NCBI GenBank assembly: GCA_028572035.1
Contig: JAPVWE010000001.1
Coordinates: 1 to 26,581, forward strand
Direction of reading: 5' to 3'
Source: Desulfobacteraceae bacterium
GTDB taxonomy: Bacteria > Desulfobacterota > DSM-4660 > Desulfatiglandales > B25-G16
DNA length: 26,581 nt
This document shows, piece after piece, positions 1-7,308 of this stretch. Numbering within the stretch: position 1 is the stretch's first letter; the number at the start of each line of letters is the position of its first letter. The notes below the pieces were generated by a model. The model made no database searches. It saw only the letters and a list, made by a program, of their open reading frames with translations, and had not been told where the DNA came from. A program made the translations under genes and the position numbers.

Positions 1-447
1 TTACAGGTACCAAAGTTCCGAAGGTGTTCTCTGAGGTTGGTTTTTCCACAATATCCTCCACGGCTTCTAAATATAGTAACTAATCGTGTTTCCTTCCCGA
101 CTAATATAGACGCCTTGATACAATCTTAAGCCCTCCTGTAGCAAAAGCTCATATTTTTGCGTGTCTGTTCCTTGCCCAGATATAATTACCTGATTGCTGT
201 CTCTAAAGCCCACATTTTGCAGTGGAATTGAGGAGAGTATTGACAATACGTATAACTAGTTGATTGTGCGACTCCTATGTGGTGGGGAACCATCATAGAA
301 AGGAGCTCGAAGGAGTGATAGATGTTAGGCATTTGAATAGCAAGTTGCTGCGCGTCGATCAGGTCCGGATTGAATTTGCCCATAAACCAATAACGCCATG
401 GCGAGGTTTTGGCTGAGGTGCCGGTGAGGGGTTTTTACACCCTTCAT
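1..447 (-). pseudogene. Degenerate minus-strand reading frame, possibly a transposase remnant
   Basis: On the minus strand an ATG at 447 opens a frame (MKGVKTPHRHLSQNLAMALL...) that is broken by a TAA after about 39 codons and by a TAG about 23 codons later. It then stays open to a TAG at 67-69. In total it is 127 codons with two internal stops in one frame. The last segment (QVIISGQGTDTQKYELLLQE...) has ordinary protein-like composition. The opening segment (LSQNLAMALLVYGQIQSG) resembles the N-terminal helix found in some DDE transposases, but that is a weak impression and not a demonstrated homology. A competing frame gives an uninterrupted 65-codon ORF at 186-383, which I take to be a shadow. 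A different family, or no gene at all, remains possible. Confidence 0.3.
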
Positions 448-462
448 TGTTAGATCTGTTAT

Positions 463-491
463 TTGACAGTGTCCTCTCTAAGATTTACAAT
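463..491 (+). promoter_or_regulatory. Sigma70-type promoter of the phosphate module
   Basis: TTGACA at 463-468 is separated by exactly 17 bases from TACAAT at 486-491, which matches consensus at 11 of 12 positions. The predicted start of transcription is near 498, giving a leader of only about 25 bases before the ribosome binding site GGAGG (514-518) of the DUF47 gene. No PHO-box-like repeat was recognised. Confidence 0.75.
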
Positions 492-523
492 TTATATATT
501 GATAAGAAATTGTGGAGGAAGAA

Positions 524-1180
524 ATGAAATTACTCGATTTCTTTTTGCGAAAACAAAGACTAATAGAAAAGGATGTATTTGATTATCTCTACCAGTGGAA
601 AAAATGTCTCGAAGATTTCAAAGCTGGGATGGAGATATATCTGGATGAGGGTCTCGGGGAGAAATTTAATTATTACGTTCAGCAGGTACATAAAACGGAG
701 GACAGGGCTGATGAGCTGAGGAGAAAGGTTGAATGGGAAATGTATTCGAAAGCACTACTTCCCGAATCGAGAGGCGATATTCTCGGATTCTTGGAAACGA
801 TGGATAAAATTCCTAATAAGGCTGAATCACTTCTTAACCAGATTAAACTTCAAAGACTTGAATTTCCCAAAGAACTGAATCCAAACCTGCAACGAATTGT
901 GGCTCTTTCCTGTGAAGCAATCCAACTTGTTTATGAGGCGGCAACAAATCTTATCAGCCGGAAGGGTGGTATTCACAAGCTTGCAGATGAAATTGGTGTC
1001 AAAGAGACTGAATGCGATCACGCTGAACAGGATACTATAGAAAAGATATTTACAATGGATATTGATAAGGCAGACAAAATCCTTTTAAAGGAATTCATCA
1101 TCGAACTTGGAAATCTTACAGACAGGGCGGAAGATGTCTCCGAAAGACTTACCCTTTTAAGCGTAAAGAGAAGAGTTTAA
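524..1180 (+). CDS. PhoU-like DUF47 protein, partner of the PiT permease
   Basis: This 218-residue protein belongs to the DUF47/TIGR00153 family, a relative of PhoU made of helical bundles. Such genes commonly sit directly before PiT-type phosphate permeases and are thought to modulate them. Charged, helix-rich segments such as KTEDRADELRRKVEWEM and the C-terminal LTDRAEDVSERLTLLSVKRR are typical of the family. I chose the ATG at 524 because GGAGG lies five bases upstream. A GTG at 512 in the same frame would place the ribosome binding site inside the gene. The stop TAA is followed immediately by the ATG of the permease gene, so the two are almost certainly translated together. It is probably cytoplasmic, with no signal peptide. 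Confidence 0.88.
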   Translation: MKLLDFFLRKQRLIEKDVFDYLYQWKKCLEDFKAGMEIYLDEGLGEKFNYYVQQVHKTEDRADELRRKVEWEMYSKALLPESRGDILGFLETMDKIPNKAESLLNQIKLQRLEFPKELNPNLQRIVALSCEAIQLVYEAATNLISRKGGIHKLADEIGVKETECDHAEQDTIEKIFTMDIDKADKILLKEFIIELGNLTDRAEDVSERLTLLSVKRRV

Positions 1181-2119
1181 ATGTTTTATCTCATTTCAGC
1201 CATATATCTTGGCTGGTCTCTTGGTGCAAACGACGCTGCCAATATATTCGGCACGGCAGTCTCCTCAAAGATGGTAAAATTCATAACTGCCGCAATACTT
1301 GCATCCATCTTTGTCATTCTCGGGGCAATTCTTGAAGGCAGAGCAGGAATAGAGACAATAGGTAGACTATCTGCTATGGACCTGGGTACGGCAGGGATCT
1401 CATCACTTGCAGCAGCTATAGCAGTGACAATTATGACAATTTTGAAACTGCCGGTTTCCACATCGCAGGCAGTGGTTGGCTCTATCGTAGGTGTTGGAAT
1501 AATGGAGAAGCACGTAACGCTTACAGGCCTGGATAAGATTATTATATGCTGGATAGGAACACCGATCGGTGGATGTATATTGAGTATTGTTTTATATCTG
1601 GTTCTGGCGAGGATTATTAACAGATTTCAGCCATCATGGGCAGGCTTTGATTTTATCATGAGGACAGGCCTTATCATTACCGGATGTTATGGTGCTTATG
1701 CACTCGGTGCAAATAACGTGGCAAATGTAACTGCAGTTTTCTATGGCGCCGGTTTTCTTTCCTTAAAGACCGCTGCTCTGATTGGAGGTGTGAGCATTGC
1801 CCTCGGGATTCTGACATTCAGCAAGGGTGTCATGAAGACGGTAGGAAGAGGTATCGTAAAGCTCGATGCATACTCCGCCCTGATAGTAGTACTCTCTAAC
1901 GCAATAACCGTTCATATCTATGCTGTTATCGGGGTTCCAGTATCTACATCCCAGGCAGTTGTCGGGGCAGTTCTGGGGATTGGTTTGTTGAAGAGGGCAG
2001 AGGCATTGAAAAGGAGAGCCATTGTTGGTGTATTTTCAGGTTGGATTGCCACACCCTTTATTGCTGGTCTGGTTTCGATATTTATCTATTTTGTGACTCA
2101 TCTAACATATGTGGGTTGA
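1181..2119 (+). CDS. pit: Low-affinity inorganic phosphate permease, PiT family
   Basis: This 312-residue membrane protein of the PiT family imports phosphate (as a metal-phosphate complex or with a cation) across the inner membrane. The family duplication is visible: GANDAANIFGTAVSSK near residue 15 is echoed by GANNVANVTAVFYGAG in the second half. The segments LPVSTSQAVVGSIVGVG and VPVSTSQAVVGAVLGIG are the two copies of the second signature. About ten hydrophobic helices are apparent. The length fits the short bacterial/archaeal PiT proteins and not the ~500-residue PitA of enterics. It begins on the base after the DUF47 stop codon and shares that gene's promoter at 463-491. It could also carry sulfate, as some PiT relatives do, but the DUF47 neighbour favours phosphate. 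Confidence 0.92.
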   Translation: MFYLISAIYLGWSLGANDAANIFGTAVSSKMVKFITAAILASIFVILGAILEGRAGIETIGRLSAMDLGTAGISSLAAAIAVTIMTILKLPVSTSQAVVGSIVGVGIMEKHVTLTGLDKIIICWIGTPIGGCILSIVLYLVLARIINRFQPSWAGFDFIMRTGLIITGCYGAYALGANNVANVTAVFYGAGFLSLKTAALIGGVSIALGILTFSKGVMKTVGRGIVKLDAYSALIVVLSNAITVHIYAVIGVPVSTSQAVVGAVLGIGLLKRAEALKRRAIVGVFSGWIATPFIAGLVSIFIYFVTHLTYVG

Positions 2120-2722
2120 GTATCTTCCTATTGCTACAGCGAAAGAATTCAGTTCCTTTTCCTGTTTCAGTGTCGGCGCTTTTAAGCCGAATTCTTGCTC
2201 CACAAAACAGGCGAGATACCCCTAACCCAGATAAACCGGAATTGAGGAATTGCGAATTGAGGGATTAAGGAATTAAGATATGGAATAATTGCATTTTATC
2301 TACTAATCCCTGAATCCCTAAATCATGTTGGTGATGCTTAGAATTCAGGTTAGAATTTTGTGACCATTTTGAGCATGATCTTATTGATAAGGGACTAAGA
2401 TTTTGACATATTTCCTTCATAACAAGACCTCTCCACCACCTGCATTATAATATCTGAGATAACCAGGTCAATCCTGTCTTTATTATTTCCTATCAAGAAT
2501 CGGCAGAGGAGCCCGGGCGTAAGCCCGTGAGTGCCTACTTTTCCCTTTTTGCAAATAGGCCCTTGAATCACAATGTGGGATTTTCCTTCTCCTGGTTGAG
2601 ACCGAAACATTTTCCACTGAGACATTTTCCACTTGAAATTATCTCCCCATTAGCAGATAGTTTTTAAAGGATGCTTATCATTATTTCACGGATCTAATAA
2701 CATTTACCTTCTCATTAGAAGA
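2120..2722. other. Gene-poor spacer with iterated-word and GC hairpins
   Basis: There is no convincing gene in these 600 bases. At 2240-2325 an imperfect inverted repeat is built from the word GGAATT/GGGATTAAGGAATT on the left and AATCCCTGAATCCCTAAATC on the right. At about 2514-2526 a short hairpin, CGGGC-GTAA-GCCCG, is visible. A minus-strand ORF at 2395-2625 (76 codons) overlaps that hairpin and has no recognisable domain, so I leave it uncalled. No good promoter for the downstream nitroreductase was identified. Confidence 0.5.
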
Positions 2723-3460
2723 ATGCCAGGCATTGAATTGACAAGGAGAGGATTTTGCAGACTAATAGGCTTCGTTTGCCTTTGTGGATCTCTTTTTGTT
2801 CCTCACAGCGTTTTATCCAGTGCAAAACGAAGGTCTCTTAAACGGAAAGGAGGTAGCAGAATGCACTTACCTGATCCAATGGCAGATGGAGATGTGTCCC
2901 TTGAAAGGACAATCCATCAAAGAAGAACCATCAGATCCTTCGAGAGTAAGGCCCTCACCCCCAAGCAGTTTTCCCAGTTACTCTGGGCAGCGCAGGGAAT
3001 TACAGAGACAGGAGGATTTAAGAGGGCTGCCGCATCTGCCGGGGCACTATATCCTATGGACATTTATGGAGTGGTTGGAGGAGATTGTATCGAAAAACTG
3101 GATCCCGCCGTTTACCACTATGAGCCTACCAACCATACCATCTCCCTTGTTAGAGAGGGAGATGCCAGAAGGGATATAGCAATAGCCGCGCTGAGCCAGA
3201 TGTGGATGGCCCACGCCCCGCTGACCCTTGTCATTACCGCAGAATACAGTCGAATCATGGGTAAATATGGCCACAGGGGAGTTAGATATGCCATGATAGA
3301 GGCAGGGCACATCGGGCAAAATATCTTCCTTCAATCTCAGGCGATGGGACTGGAAGCAGGAATCGTAGGGGCCTTTGAAGACGAGAAGGTTATCGAGGTT
3401 ATGGGGATTAAGAAAACACATGAACCCCTGCTTCTCATGCCAGTTGGGTACAAGAGGTAA
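2723..3460 (+). CDS. SagB-type nitroreductase-fold oxidoreductase with Tat signal
   Basis: This 245-residue protein belongs to the SagB/ThcOx branch of the FMN-dependent nitroreductase fold. The N-terminus has a twin-arginine signal, TRRGFCRLIG, followed by a hydrophobic stretch to about residue 32, so the long form is probably exported folded with its flavin. The catalytic domain starts near residue 47. It shows RRTIRSF (FMN phosphate contact region), a Ser-Ala-Gly-Ala-Leu-Tyr-Pro segment near residue 110 typical of SagB proteins, and a C-terminal PVGYKR. The substrate is unknown: no thiazole/oxazole peptide cluster is nearby, so a toxin-maturation role is not supported. A second in-frame ATG at 2861 is preceded by AAAGGAGG at 2846-2853, a far better ribosome site than that of the ATG at 2723. 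A shorter cytoplasmic form of 199 residues may therefore be made instead or as well. Confidence 0.8.
   Translation: MPGIELTRRGFCRLIGFVCLCGSLFVPHSVLSSAKRRSLKRKGGSRMHLPDPMADGDVSLERTIHQRRTIRSFESKALTPKQFSQLLWAAQGITETGGFKRAAASAGALYPMDIYGVVGGDCIEKLDPAVYHYEPTNHTISLVREGDARRDIAIAALSQMWMAHAPLTLVITAEYSRIMGKYGHRGVRYAMIEAGHIGQNIFLQSQAMGLEAGIVGAFEDEKVIEVMGIKKTHEPLLLMPVGYKR
2846..2863 (+). promoter_or_regulatory. Strong internal ribosome binding site in the nitroreductase gene
   Basis: AAAGGAGG at 2846-2853 lies seven bases before an in-frame ATG at 2861-2863. The protein from that ATG (MHLPDPMADG...) begins exactly where the family's catalytic domain usually begins. The upstream start at 2723 has no comparable site. 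This decides between, or allows both of, an exported and a cytosolic product. Confidence 0.6.
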
Positions 3461-3563
3461 GCCATAGCAAGGGATCTTAGTTGTTAGAACTTGATATCTT
3501 TTGGATGTCACTGTGATGTGATTCCATCCGGTTATGGATCCATTCGATTCAGGATTTTTGCAA

Positions 3564-3601
3564 GGAGGTTAACAATGTTTAAGAGAGTTTTTGTTTACTA
3601 A
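3564..3601 (+). other. Eight-codon minigene with strong ribosome binding site
   Basis: AAGGAGGTT just before an ATG at 3575 opens the reading frame MFKRVFVY, closed by TAA at 3599-3601. Reading through the stop gives a basic then hydrophobic run ending FAFCRAK, which looks like a secretion signal in the wrong frame for the PEBP gene that follows. This may be the decayed start of that gene, a leader peptide, or chance. Confidence 0.35.
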
Positions 3602-3672
3602 TTCCCTTCTTTTTTCTTTGCCTTTTGCAGGGCAAAAATGAAGTTCATTCCAAGATGAGAGGAGGTAGGAAG

Positions 3673-4131
3673 ATGGAAATAAAAATTACGAGCACTGCTT
3701 TTTCTGAAGGCAGCATGATTCCAAAACGCTATACATGCGATGGGGAAGATGTTTCTCCCCCTCTGGCATGGACTGGTGTTCCTGAGGGCACAAAGAGTCT
3801 TGCCCTTATCTGTGATGACCCTGATGCGCCCGTGGGAACATGGGTACATTGGGTACTCTTTAATATACCAGCAGACATGCAGGAGTTACCTGCCAACATA
3901 CCTCTGGAGAAGATCATCAAAAATGGTGCAAGACATGGAACAAACGACTTTCGAAAATTCGGTTACGGGGGCCCATGTCCTCCTGGTGGAACGCACAGAT
4001 ATTATTTCAAACTCTATGCCCTTGATACAGAGATTGATCTTGAGAGTGGAATTACTAAGGCACAATTGCTCAAGGCCATGGAAGGTCATATCTTGGCCGA
4101 AGGCCAGTTAATGGGAAGATATAAGAGGTAA
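3673..4131 (+). CDS. YbhB/YbcL-type phosphatidylethanolamine-binding (Raf kinase inhibitor-like) protein
   Basis: This 152-residue protein belongs to the bacterial PEBP family. The pocket motifs are clear: CDGEDVSPPLAW near residue 23, DDPDAP near 48, HWVLFNIP near 58, and the GPCPPGGTHRYYFKLYALD block near 100. These build the conserved anion-binding site. The physiological ligand in bacteria is not established. I chose the ATG at 3673 because GGAGG at 3661-3665 sits seven bases upstream. A TTG at 3625 would add 16 residues of unlikely sequence. The mature-looking start MEIKITSTAF agrees with cytosolic YbhB proteins. Many relatives carry signal peptides, and a signal-like stretch lies just upstream out of frame (see the minigene at 3575). 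The gene stands alone and is not clearly in an operon. Confidence 0.88.
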   Translation: MEIKITSTAFSEGSMIPKRYTCDGEDVSPPLAWTGVPEGTKSLALICDDPDAPVGTWVHWVLFNIPADMQELPANIPLEKIIKNGARHGTNDFRKFGYGGPCPPGGTHRYYFKLYALDTEIDLESGITKAQLLKAMEGHILAEGQLMGRYKR

Positions 4132-4756
4132 ATGATACTCTTTGACCGGATAAACCTCAATTATGTCAAATTATTAGACTATTGCCAGATTCTTGACAAC
4201 TTTTCCGTCCTGCGGGTACGTGTTAGTATAATGCTTGAGATGATAACCTATTGATATTACAGGCTTATTGACCTAAAGAGAAATAATTTCCTCTATCGCA
4301 TGCAGCGGGCACACCTCTTATCATAAGTGACTGGGTGCTTGCATCTTGCATGCTAGTTGTGACAGATATAGCAGAAGACTCCAGGGAATTTATGATCAGT
4401 GATTATATGGAGAGGGCAGGCAATCCTTTTCAGGCTGTTGCCCAAGGCCGTTTTACAACGCGATTCTCATCAGTAGGGAACAGCGGAAAAGAATCGTATT
4501 CATGAGCTCTCGCTCAGAGCTGACATTGTAGAGGATTAGGAGGAGCATCATCTTGACAATAACAGGGGAGGCACTGAAACACTACCATTTTCCCCATAGC
4601 CCTCTTTTGCTTTAGCATAGATAAAGTCAAAATCGATCTATTCTTTAATCTTGCGTAGAAGGTGATTTTGTGGAATTCTTTTCTCAAGATTCGCGCTGTA
4701 GTAAGAGAGCTTCGGTTGATAGTTGGACTGATAACCCATCATGGCAAACTCCTAAT
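4132..4756. other. Gene-poor stretch with possible decayed coding sequence
   Basis: There is no supported gene here. A plus-strand frame is open from 4287 to a TGA at 4503-4505. It contains ATGs at 4350 and 4392 and reads ...VVTDIAEDSREFMISDYMER... and so has protein-like composition. No ribosome binding site precedes either ATG and no family is recognised. A hairpin AGCTCT-CGCTC-AGAGCT lies at 4505-4521. TATAAT at 4226-4231 lacks a properly spaced -35 element. Confidence 0.4.
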
Positions 4757-4767
4757 CTATTGATTAG
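4752..4767. repeat. Small perfect hairpin at the end of the PilZ gene
   Basis: CTAATC at 4752-4757, a TATT loop and GATTAG at 4762-4767 form a six-base-pair stem that contains the TAG stop of the PilZ gene. There is no T-run on either side, so it is at best a transcript-stabilising hairpin and not a classical terminator. Confidence 0.4.
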
Positions 4768-5104
4768 AGCTTAGGTCCTCTAAGATTGATAGTCCAACTA
4801 AATAGAGTCCTTTGAATCGTCCATTTTCATCTTTGGCGATATCTCTGATCTCTGTTTCTAAGTATTCAATAGGTCTTGATGAATTAGTCGTGTAGTATTT
4901 CAGATTCAGGATGTCACCGGCCTTCAGGCGATTCAATAAACCAGAATCTTCCATTACCAATACACAGATTCCCTTCGGTGATATATCCCAGATTTTGAAT
5001 TGATAAGCAAAGGCGCTTTCACTTATTGAAAATTCTACGCTGTGGTATTGATCTATAATAATGCTTCTGGGTTTTGATCTTCTCTCTGTAAAGCTGTCTT
5101 CCAT
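4757..5104 (-). CDS. PilZ-domain protein, probable c-di-GMP receptor
   Basis: This is a small single-domain protein of about 115 residues. It carries the PilZ nucleotide-binding signature in order: the basic motif ERRSKPR near the N-terminus and, about 30 residues on, DISPKGICV, matching (D/N)xSxxG. Both halves needed for cyclic di-GMP binding are therefore present. PilZ proteins of this size act as adaptors for motility, adhesion or exopolysaccharide machinery, but no partner gene is adjacent. The chosen start is an ATG at 5104 with a weak AAGGG ribosome site. An upstream TTG at 5176 would add 24 residues but has no ribosome site. The gene lies about 500 bases downstream of the aldolase gene on the same strand and is probably transcribed separately. 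Its partners and output are unknown. Confidence 0.75.
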   Translation of the reverse strand: MEDSFTERRSKPRSIIIDQYHSVEFSISESAFAYQFKIWDISPKGICVLVMEDSGLLNRLKAGDILNLKYYTTNSSRPIEYLETEIRDIAKDENGRFKGLYLVGLSILEDLSSNQ

Positions 5105-5176
5105 AAACTGCCCTTTTATTGTTTCCACCTGGATGCATCCGAGATTCTTAGATAACGATGATTTAATTGCTTTCAA

Positions 5177-5611
5177 ATTGCGTGCCAGAAGCTAGTTTTT
5201 TATCATCTCATTCAAAATAGGCAGAATTGAGAAAATGATTCCACCCCAGGGTTCCGGAAATATCTACTCTATCGAAGCTTCACACGATCACGTTGTAATG
5301 CATAAATAAAAGAGGTGATTTAACCGGGGAGCTCTGATGAAGGCAGGGAGTATGAAAATGCATATAAAACAGTGCATGTGTGCACAATTTTCGCTGTAAC
5401 CTGTTATTCATGCTCTTAACTTCTCGGGGACAGGTTGCAAAGGAAAGCACAAAATAGACCGAGCAGTGCAGAATTTATGATCAGGATAAGGCAACAGAGA
5501 TCCAAAAGAAAGGAAAGGGGTCAGGCGTTTTTTGAATAGAAGTTGAGCTGGCCATTTCTCTGATTTGTTCGATGCGGCGGCACAGGGTCTGACGGAGACG
5601 ACAGCCTTGTA
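5177..5611. other. Spacer between the aldolase and PilZ genes
   Basis: No gene is supported. A minus-strand frame beginning with a TTG that overlaps the aldolase stop codon runs for about 40 codons (LRQTLCRRIEQIREMASS...) without a ribosome site. It is probably noncoding. A short palindrome GTGCATGTGTGCAC lies near 5372-5385. No T-rich terminator after the aldolase gene was recognised. Confidence 0.35.
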
Positions 5612-6907
5612 TCAATCATCGAAATCGCCTTCAGGGCCCTTATCCGTCCCGATTCTGGCTGCACGCTGACGGATTTTGCCCTCTGTCCAGTCGGAGGGAT
5701 CCTCGATTCGGTTCACCTTGGCGCCGGGATCATAGGAGCCTGCCTTGAGGATGGCCTCAATTGCCAGGGGGGCCGTATCCTGTGCATTGAAGACATTGGT
5801 CAGGAGTTCATAGACAAAGTCCTCCACCCCCTTGCATATCCTCTGCCTCACCTCACGCGGCAATCCTAAGAGTTTGTTTTCAAAGGGGAGGTTGAGCTTC
5901 TTGTAATCCCCGGCCTTGATGCCCTTTGAATCTGCATAGGCCACCATCTCAGTCCACATGGCCTGTGTCATGCCCTTTTCAGGTTCCTTTAAGAATTCTC
6001 CGTTTTCATCTAAATAGGCGTTGCCGTAGTCATTGACCCTGACACCCCAGGAGATCATCTGGAGGGCCGTGGCCACGTTGGCCTTGGTGGTGCTGGTCTC
6101 CTTGGTGATCCTTCGAAGGCGTTCGGAGTTGTTCCCTGATGTCCCGTGCTGAGCACCCGATATCTTGTATTTGGCCAGGGCCTCATGAATCTCCCGCGTT
6201 AATGGTACCTGAATCCCCTGATCACTCTCCTCTATCCCATGGATGGTACCATTATTGAGCGCTATCCAGTCAGGAAAGATATCATGGGCGTTCAGGCCCT
6301 GGATCAAAAAGAGCGCCTCCTCTACCGTGGAAATACCTTCCTTGCCCTTGATCTCCCCGACCTCGGTCTCATAACCAGCCCATACGGGGATATAGGCGTT
6401 CAGGGTCAAATTGGCGAGAAGATTTCTGTCGTCAGGCAGGTGCGAGGCATCAATGGCAATGGAGGTGATGCCCGCATCAAACATAGATGGAATCTCAGTC
6501 TTGGCTGCCTCGACATCCTGATCCCCTTTAATCCCGTAATGGTCCGCGTGAATCGCTACGGGGATGGTGATGCCCAGTTCGTTGCAGACGGCATCAACCT
6601 GTCTTGCCAGATTCCAGTAATTCACTGCACAGTAAGCATCTGCTCCGCCTTCTGATTTAGCAATCTCTATGAAGATGGCGGCATTGGCCCTCTGGGCTGC
6701 CGCCAGTGCTCCGTGAATGACAAAATGATTTCTTGCGTTTGCAGCGATGGTCACCGCCTTTCCCTTGGCCATCATGGCCCGGTCTATAACCTTGCCGCTG
6801 ACGATCAAGGCCTTTGAGTGTGGAAACAGATGGGTGATATTGGGTGGGCGCCCAATCTCCAGGGCTCTTTCAAACTCTGCTGTGAATTTCTGACTCTCCA
6901 AAGGCAT
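5612..6907 (-). CDS. fba: Class II fructose-bisphosphate aldolase, long form
   Basis: This 431-residue zinc-dependent aldolase interconverts fructose 1,6-bisphosphate with dihydroxyacetone phosphate and glyceraldehyde 3-phosphate. Active-site elements are in order: HADHYG at 120-125 (catalytic Asp122 and zinc ligand His123), the acidic YETEVGEIKG near 179-188, TIHGIEES at 221-228 (zinc His223) and GAQHGTSG at 251-258 (zinc His254 region). It is longer than the ~310-360-residue bacterial enzymes and ends in a charged tail, as in the less common long class II variants. The ATG at 6907 is supported by AAAGGAG about six bases upstream. The gene is visibly richer in G+C than its flanks and stands alone. 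It could act in glycolysis or gluconeogenesis; the sequence does not decide. Confidence 0.9.
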   Translation of the reverse strand: MPLESQKFTAEFERALEIGRPPNITHLFPHSKALIVSGKVIDRAMMAKGKAVTIAANARNHFVIHGALAAAQRANAAIFIEIAKSEGGADAYCAVNYWNLARQVDAVCNELGITIPVAIHADHYGIKGDQDVEAAKTEIPSMFDAGITSIAIDASHLPDDRNLLANLTLNAYIPVWAGYETEVGEIKGKEGISTVEEALFLIQGLNAHDIFPDWIALNNGTIHGIEESDQGIQVPLTREIHEALAKYKISGAQHGTSGNNSERLRRITKETSTTKANVATALQMISWGVRVNDYGNAYLDENGEFLKEPEKGMTQAMWTEMVAYADSKGIKAGDYKKLNLPFENKLLGLPREVRQRICKGVEDFVYELLTNVFNAQDTAPLAIEAILKAGSYDPGAKVNRIEDPSDWTEGKIRQRAARIGTDKGPEGDFDD

Positions 6908-7308
6908 GTTTAGCTCCTTTCCATCCTTGTTGTTCGGTGTGCCGGTGGCTTGGTTATGTTTATGAGCACAACAAGGGTATAAGTTCTACTGTTAAGATGA
7001 TTCATCATTATTCTTAGGCCAACTCACAGGCCCTGTCAAGCGGCAATTGGATCAAGGTGTGGACACCCGAGAGAAGGCCTCATTACTTGTAAGCAAGATG
7101 CTTTATGTTGCAGCCCTGTGAACGGTTAGATAAGAAATGATCAATCGTGAATCCTTTCCCAGTAGGCCTATTTCGGTTAGGATTGGGAAAATTATCCCTT
7201 GCCATGTTTCCCGATTAGTAGTATGTAAAATGCCTTTCACTGAGATGACTCCTGGTGAGATGCTACACACGACCGAAGGAGCTGCATTAGTTGCAAAAGG
7301 AGCTGTTG
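6908..7308. other. Divergent promoter region between fba and fusA
   Basis: This spacer separates two divergent genes. For fba (minus strand) TTGACA (7034-7039 complement) and TAAGAA (7011-7016 complement) are 17 bases apart, giving a leader of roughly 97 bases. For fusA (plus strand) TTGCCA at 7199-7204 and TATGTA at 7222-7227 are 17 bases apart, a weak candidate. A lone TGTGAACGGTTA at about 7117-7128 matches the ends of the inverted repeat at 9379-9464. Confidence 0.45.
7011..7039 (-). promoter_or_regulatory. Candidate promoter of fba
   Basis: A perfect TTGACA -35 box on the minus strand is followed after 17 bases by TAAGAA, a poor -10 match (three of six). The position, about 100 bases before the gene, is reasonable. 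No operator-like repeat was recognised around it. Confidence 0.4.

Noticed and set aside
2395..2625. 76-codon minus-strand ORF
   Set aside because: It overlaps a GC hairpin, lacks a ribosome site and shows no recognisable domain; probably translated spacer or repeat sequence.
4190..4235. TTGACA and TATAAT in the gene-poor stretch as a promoter
   Set aside because: The two boxes are 28 bases apart, far beyond the usual 16-18, and no gene follows.
4386..5484. The 14-base word GAATTTATGATCAG at 4386-4399 and again at 5471-5484
   Set aside because: About one such 14-base coincidence is expected by chance in a window of this size, and no flanking similarity extends it.
5490..5613. About 40-codon minus-strand frame overlapping the aldolase stop
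   Set aside because: It starts with TTG without a ribosome site, is short and has no recognised motif; kept only as a remark in the spacer entry.
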